NCBI GenBank assembly: GCA_030605265.1
Contig: JAUWIR010000189.1
Coordinates: 1-7,885 of the forward strand
Source of the DNA: Pseudomonadota bacterium
Lineage (GTDB): Bacteria; SZUA-182; DTGQ01
DNA: 7,885 nt
Reading direction: 5' to 3'
Below, piece after piece: positions 5,746-7,885 of the stretch. Within the stretch, counting starts at the first letter, position 1. Each line of letters begins with the position of its first letter. The notes beneath the pieces are model-generated. The model made no database searches and had not been told where the DNA came from. It saw only the letters and a list, made by a program, of their open reading frames with translations. Made by a program: the position numbers and the translations under genes.

Positions 5746-7731
5746 ATGGGAAAAAAAATTGTTGCCTTCTCTATCAATAATCCAAAGCGAGTGCTGCTTC
5801 TTTCTTTTTTACTTGTTTTGATCCTGGGGTTTCAGATACGAAAAATTCAGATTGATACGGACCCGGAAAATATGCTCCCGGAAACAGAACCTGTCCGGGT
5901 TACCCATAATGCAGTGAAAAAGGAATTCAGCCTTCATGATTTTCTTGTCCTTGGCATAGTGAATGAAAAGCATGAAGACGGGGTTTTTACTCCAAGGGCC
6001 CTTTCGAATATTCACTCACTAACTCAAGAGATAAAAAAAATTAATGGAGTTCTTTCCTATGATATCCTCAGCCCTTCAACTGTGGACACCATTCTTCAGG
6101 CAGGCCCCGGCTCTATACGCTTTGAATGGCTGATGGGCTCTGCCCCCAAGGATAGGGCAAAGGCTCTTGAAATTCGCCAAAATGCTCAAGATAATCCCAT
6201 GCTTCAGGGCACTCTGGTTTCAGAGGATGGAAAAGCCGTGGCCCTTTTTATCCCCATAGAGAAAAAGGATATGAGTTATCGGATTTCCAATCAAATACAA
6301 GCCCTTATAGACAAATATTCCGGTGAAGAGAACTACTACATTACTGGTTTACCTGTAGCAGAGGACACCTTTGGGGTTGAGATGTTTCACCAGATGGCCG
6401 TCTCAGCGCCCCTGGCCGCCTTGATTATCTTCGGGCTTCTCTGGCTTTTTTTCAAAAAGCCGTCTTTGATCATTTCACCAATGATTGTCGCTGTGATGAG
6501 TGTTACTGCTGCTATGGGCCTTTTAATCGGGCTTGGCTTTAAGGTGCACATCATGAGCTCCATGATTCCCATCTTTTTAATCCCCATTGCTGTTGTTGAT
6601 TCAGTCCATATACTGAGTGAATTTTACGATTTGTACCCTGTCTACCAAGATCGAAGAAAAACAATGATTGAGGTGATGGAGCATCTCTTCATGCCTATGC
6701 TGTATACCTCTTTGACCTCATCAGTCGGCTTTGCCTCCCTGGCCTTTACCCCTATTCCTCCAGTGCGGATTTTTGGCCTTATGGTGGCCTTTGGGATCAT
6801 GGCCGCCTGGGCCCTGACTATCACCTTCATCCCCGCTTACACAATGATAATTCCTGCAGCATGGTTTCTCAATTTTGGTGCTGTAAAGAAAAAAGAGGAC
6901 AAAAAAAACAGTTTCCTTGATCGCCTGATTTTCCATCAGGCTGAGCTTACCTGGATGCACCCAAAAATCATTCTGGCTATTACCGGTTTTATTATGATTT
7001 TATCCATATACGGGATTACCCGCTTAAAGATTAATGATAACCCTGTTAAATGGTTCACCCCGTCTCACCCCATCAGGATGGCCGACAAGGTACTCAATAA
7101 ACATTTTGGAGGTACCTACGAAGCCTATTTGACTATGGAGACGGGGGGAAATTTTTCCGGTCCGCAGGAACTCTTTAAACAACCTGCTGTTTTAGATTAT
7201 ATTGAGAAACTGCAAAAGGCTTTGCTCAAATCTCCTTTGGTGGGTAAGTCCACCTCAGTAGCTGATATTATCAAAAAAATCCACTATGAGCTCAGAGGAC
7301 AAGAAAAAACCGCTTACAGCATCCCCTCCTCTCCAATGGCTGTTGCCCAGATCCTGCTCACTTACCAAAACAGCCACAATCCTGATAATCTGTGGCATTT
7401 TATTACTCCTGATTATAAAAAAGCCACTATCTGGGTACAACTCAAAAGCGGCGACAATCAAGATATGCAAAAAGTAGTGCACCTGGTGGATGCTTTCTTT
7501 CAGGACAATCCGCCCCCTTATCCCCTCTCCCATCAATGGTCAGGCTTAACCTATTTAAATGTGGTCTGGCAGCAAAAGATGGTCTACGGGATGTTTCGCT
7601 CTTTGCTGGGAAGCTTTCTCATTGTTTTAATTATGATGATCGTTCTGTTTCTTAAATGTTGCCTGAAAAATTTATTACATTCGTTAAAATTAGAGTATGC
7701 AAAGGGCTATAAGCGTAACGTACTGAAATAG
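5746..7731 (+). CDS. RND/MMPL-family transporter, 3' end lost
   Basis: This belongs to the RND superfamily (MMPL or HAE3-like branch): inner-membrane, proton-driven exporters of lipids or hydrophobic compounds. The substrate is unknown. Visible parts are: TM1 (about 16-29); DTDPENMLPETEPVR (37-51), typical of the branch; a first periplasmic loop (about 30-215); TM2-TM6 (about 216-370), with VVDSVHILSEFYD (283-295) supplying the membrane Asp285 that fits the proton-relay position; TM7 (about 406-424); the second periplasmic loop (about 425-612); and the beginning of TM8 (615-635). Homologues are commonly well over 700 residues with TM8-TM12. Here normal sequence stops near Phe635 (7650), and the next 26 residues (from LKCCLKNLL) are polar, basic and unrelated. 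TM9-TM12 are absent, so the protein is very likely non-functional. The start fits family N-termini, although no Shine-Dalgarno sequence lies at normal distance. The cause is probably the insertion described at 7651-7885. Confidence 0.85.
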   Translation: MGKKIVAFSINNPKRVLLLSFLLVLILGFQIRKIQIDTDPENMLPETEPVRVTHNAVKKEFSLHDFLVLGIVNEKHEDGVFTPRALSNIHSLTQEIKKINGVLSYDILSPSTVDTILQAGPGSIRFEWLMGSAPKDRAKALEIRQNAQDNPMLQGTLVSEDGKAVALFIPIEKKDMSYRISNQIQALIDKYSGEENYYITGLPVAEDTFGVEMFHQMAVSAPLAALIIFGLLWLFFKKPSLIISPMIVAVMSVTAAMGLLIGLGFKVHIMSSMIPIFLIPIAVVDSVHILSEFYDLYPVYQDRRKTMIEVMEHLFMPMLYTSLTSSVGFASLAFTPIPPVRIFGLMVAFGIMAAWALTITFIPAYTMIIPAAWFLNFGAVKKKEDKKNSFLDRLIFHQAELTWMHPKIILAITGFIMILSIYGITRLKINDNPVKWFTPSHPIRMADKVLNKHFGGTYEAYLTMETGGNFSGPQELFKQPAVLDYIEKLQKALLKSPLVGKSTSVADIIKKIHYELRGQEKTAYSIPSSPMAVAQILLTYQNSHNPDNLWHFITPDYKKATIWVQLKSGDNQDMQKVVHLVDAFFQDNPPPYPLSHQWSGLTYLNVVWQQKMVYGMFRSLLGSFLIVLIMMIVLFLKCCLKNLLHSLKLEYAKGYKRNVLK

Positions 7732-7739
7732 CCTGAAAA
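7661..7739 (+). repeat. GCCTGAAAA direct repeat near the junction
   Basis: GCCTGAAAA occurs at 7661-7669 and again at 7731-7739, 70 bases apart in the same orientation, both within the foreign-looking segment. Repeated sites near an element end can be transposase-binding sites, but nine bases in AT-rich DNA may be coincidence. Confidence 0.3.
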
Positions 7740-7793
7740 TAAAGACTTATGTCAATTAAATAACAAAAAATTATTTATTTTTTAATAATTTAC

Positions 7794-7822
7794 TGGAAAT
7801 TTGTCTATAAATAATTCATAAT
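7794..7822 (+). promoter_or_regulatory. weak candidate promoter of the right-edge gene
   Basis: TGGAAA (7794-7799, four of six to the -35 box) and CATAAT (7817-7822, five of six to the -10 box) are spaced by 17 bases. Transcription would begin near 7829-7830, at or inside the 5' arm of the hairpin described next. Such a transcript could have a weaker hairpin than one reading in from outside. Confidence 0.25.
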
Positions 7823-7828
7823 AAAATC

Positions 7829-7869
7829 GCCTCTTGCGCTTGATGTAAATATCAAGCAGAAATGGAGGC
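7829..7869 (+). promoter_or_regulatory. hairpin covering the Shine-Dalgarno of the right-edge gene
   Basis: The inner stem pairs GCTTGAT (7838-7844) with ATCAAGC (7851-7857) around a six-base loop. The outer stem pairs GCCTC (7829-7833) with GAGGC (7865-7869). GGAGG at 7864-7868, five bases before the ATG at 7874, lies almost wholly in the outer stem. A transcript entering from the left would therefore hide the ribosome site. Comparable fold-back leaders protect IS10, IS50 and IS231 transposase genes from outside transcription. The small T run after it (7870-7873) is too short for a good terminator. Confidence 0.6.
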
Positions 7870-7873
7870 TTTT

Positions 7874-7885
7874 ATGAATTTCAAT
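7874..7885 (+). CDS. start of a gene cut by the window edge, possibly a transposase
   Basis: ATG at 7874-7876 follows a near-perfect GGAGG Shine-Dalgarno (7864-7868) at five-base spacing, and only MNFN is encoded before the window ends. The ribosome site makes a real start likely. The transposase idea rests only on context: the interrupted transporter gene just upstream and the sequestering hairpin. Nothing in four codons identifies the product. Confidence 0.45.

Larger units (their letters stand above)
7651..7885 (+). mobile_element. putative left end of an insertion sequence (partial)
   Basis: Transporter coding similarity breaks off at about 7650, mid-TM8, and the following DNA becomes sharply AT-rich and non-coding up to a new start codon at 7874 preceded by a hairpin. 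This fits an insertion-sequence left end and transposase leader. TTAA occurs at 7652-7655 right at the break. IS1380-type elements use TTAA-like targets, but the family cannot be assigned from this much sequence. The right end, terminal inverted repeat partner and target duplication are outside the window, so the boundary is uncertain by several bases. A deletion or other rearrangement would also explain the break. Confidence 0.45.

Noticed and set aside
7255..7536. Open frames on both strands within the second periplasmic loop of the transporter
   Set aside because: The transporter frame is clearly the coding one here; the others lack ribosome sites and family features.
1..7885. CRISPR array, tRNA or rRNA
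   Set aside because: No regularly spaced repeats, cloverleaf-like arms or conserved rRNA stretches were seen on either strand.

Overview
The window looks like part of a Gram-negative bacterial chromosome: one protein has a Sec-type signal peptide, another is an RND-type inner-membrane transporter, and a third is a membrane-embedded SpeE-like fusion. The coding DNA has moderate to low GC, while the gaps between genes are extremely AT-rich (long A and T runs). The SpeE-like fusion and the RND protein resemble versions I associate with sulfate/metal-reducing deltaproteobacteria (Desulfobacterota). That placement rests on memory of the families, not on a search, and is tentative. No rRNA, tRNA or CRISPR is visible.

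Layout. Positions 1-570 hold no intact gene. They contain what look like eroded minus-strand coding fragments (10-245 and 395-523). At 571-2697 (+) lies a 708-residue protein with membrane segments on both sides of a soluble spermidine-synthase-like domain. The 317-base gap after it holds a possible promoter (2747-2775), a convincing intrinsic terminator (2823-2864) and a 15-base palindrome (2926-2940). At 3015-5054 (+) lies a 679-residue exported protein: signal peptide, seven repeats that probably form a seven-bladed beta-propeller, a Calx-beta domain and a proline/aromatic-rich tail. A strong terminator (5082-5114) separates it from a convergent 104-residue protein on the minus strand (5122-5436), which starts at TTG after a good Shine-Dalgarno sequence. 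After another AT-rich gap comes an RND/MMPL-family transporter (5746-7731, +) whose last part is missing.

The right end appears to be a rearrangement junction. The transporter reads as normal RND sequence up to about residue 635, inside the eighth membrane segment. It then runs into 26 unrelated residues and a stop. AT-rich non-coding DNA follows, then a hairpin that pairs with the Shine-Dalgarno sequence of a new gene beginning at 7874 and cut by the window edge. The simplest reading is the left end of an insertion sequence inserted in the transporter gene, but no transposase sequence beyond four codons is visible.

The genes do not form an operon. Gaps are about 300 bases, at least two terminators lie between genes, and one gene is convergent. 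I see no shared pathway among them and no clear new multi-gene system. The most interesting items are the transporter/insertion junction with its hairpin, the propeller-Calx-beta exported protein, and the SpeE-like domain, which keeps the DxPDP region but lacks the usual acidic residue of the glycine-rich motif.
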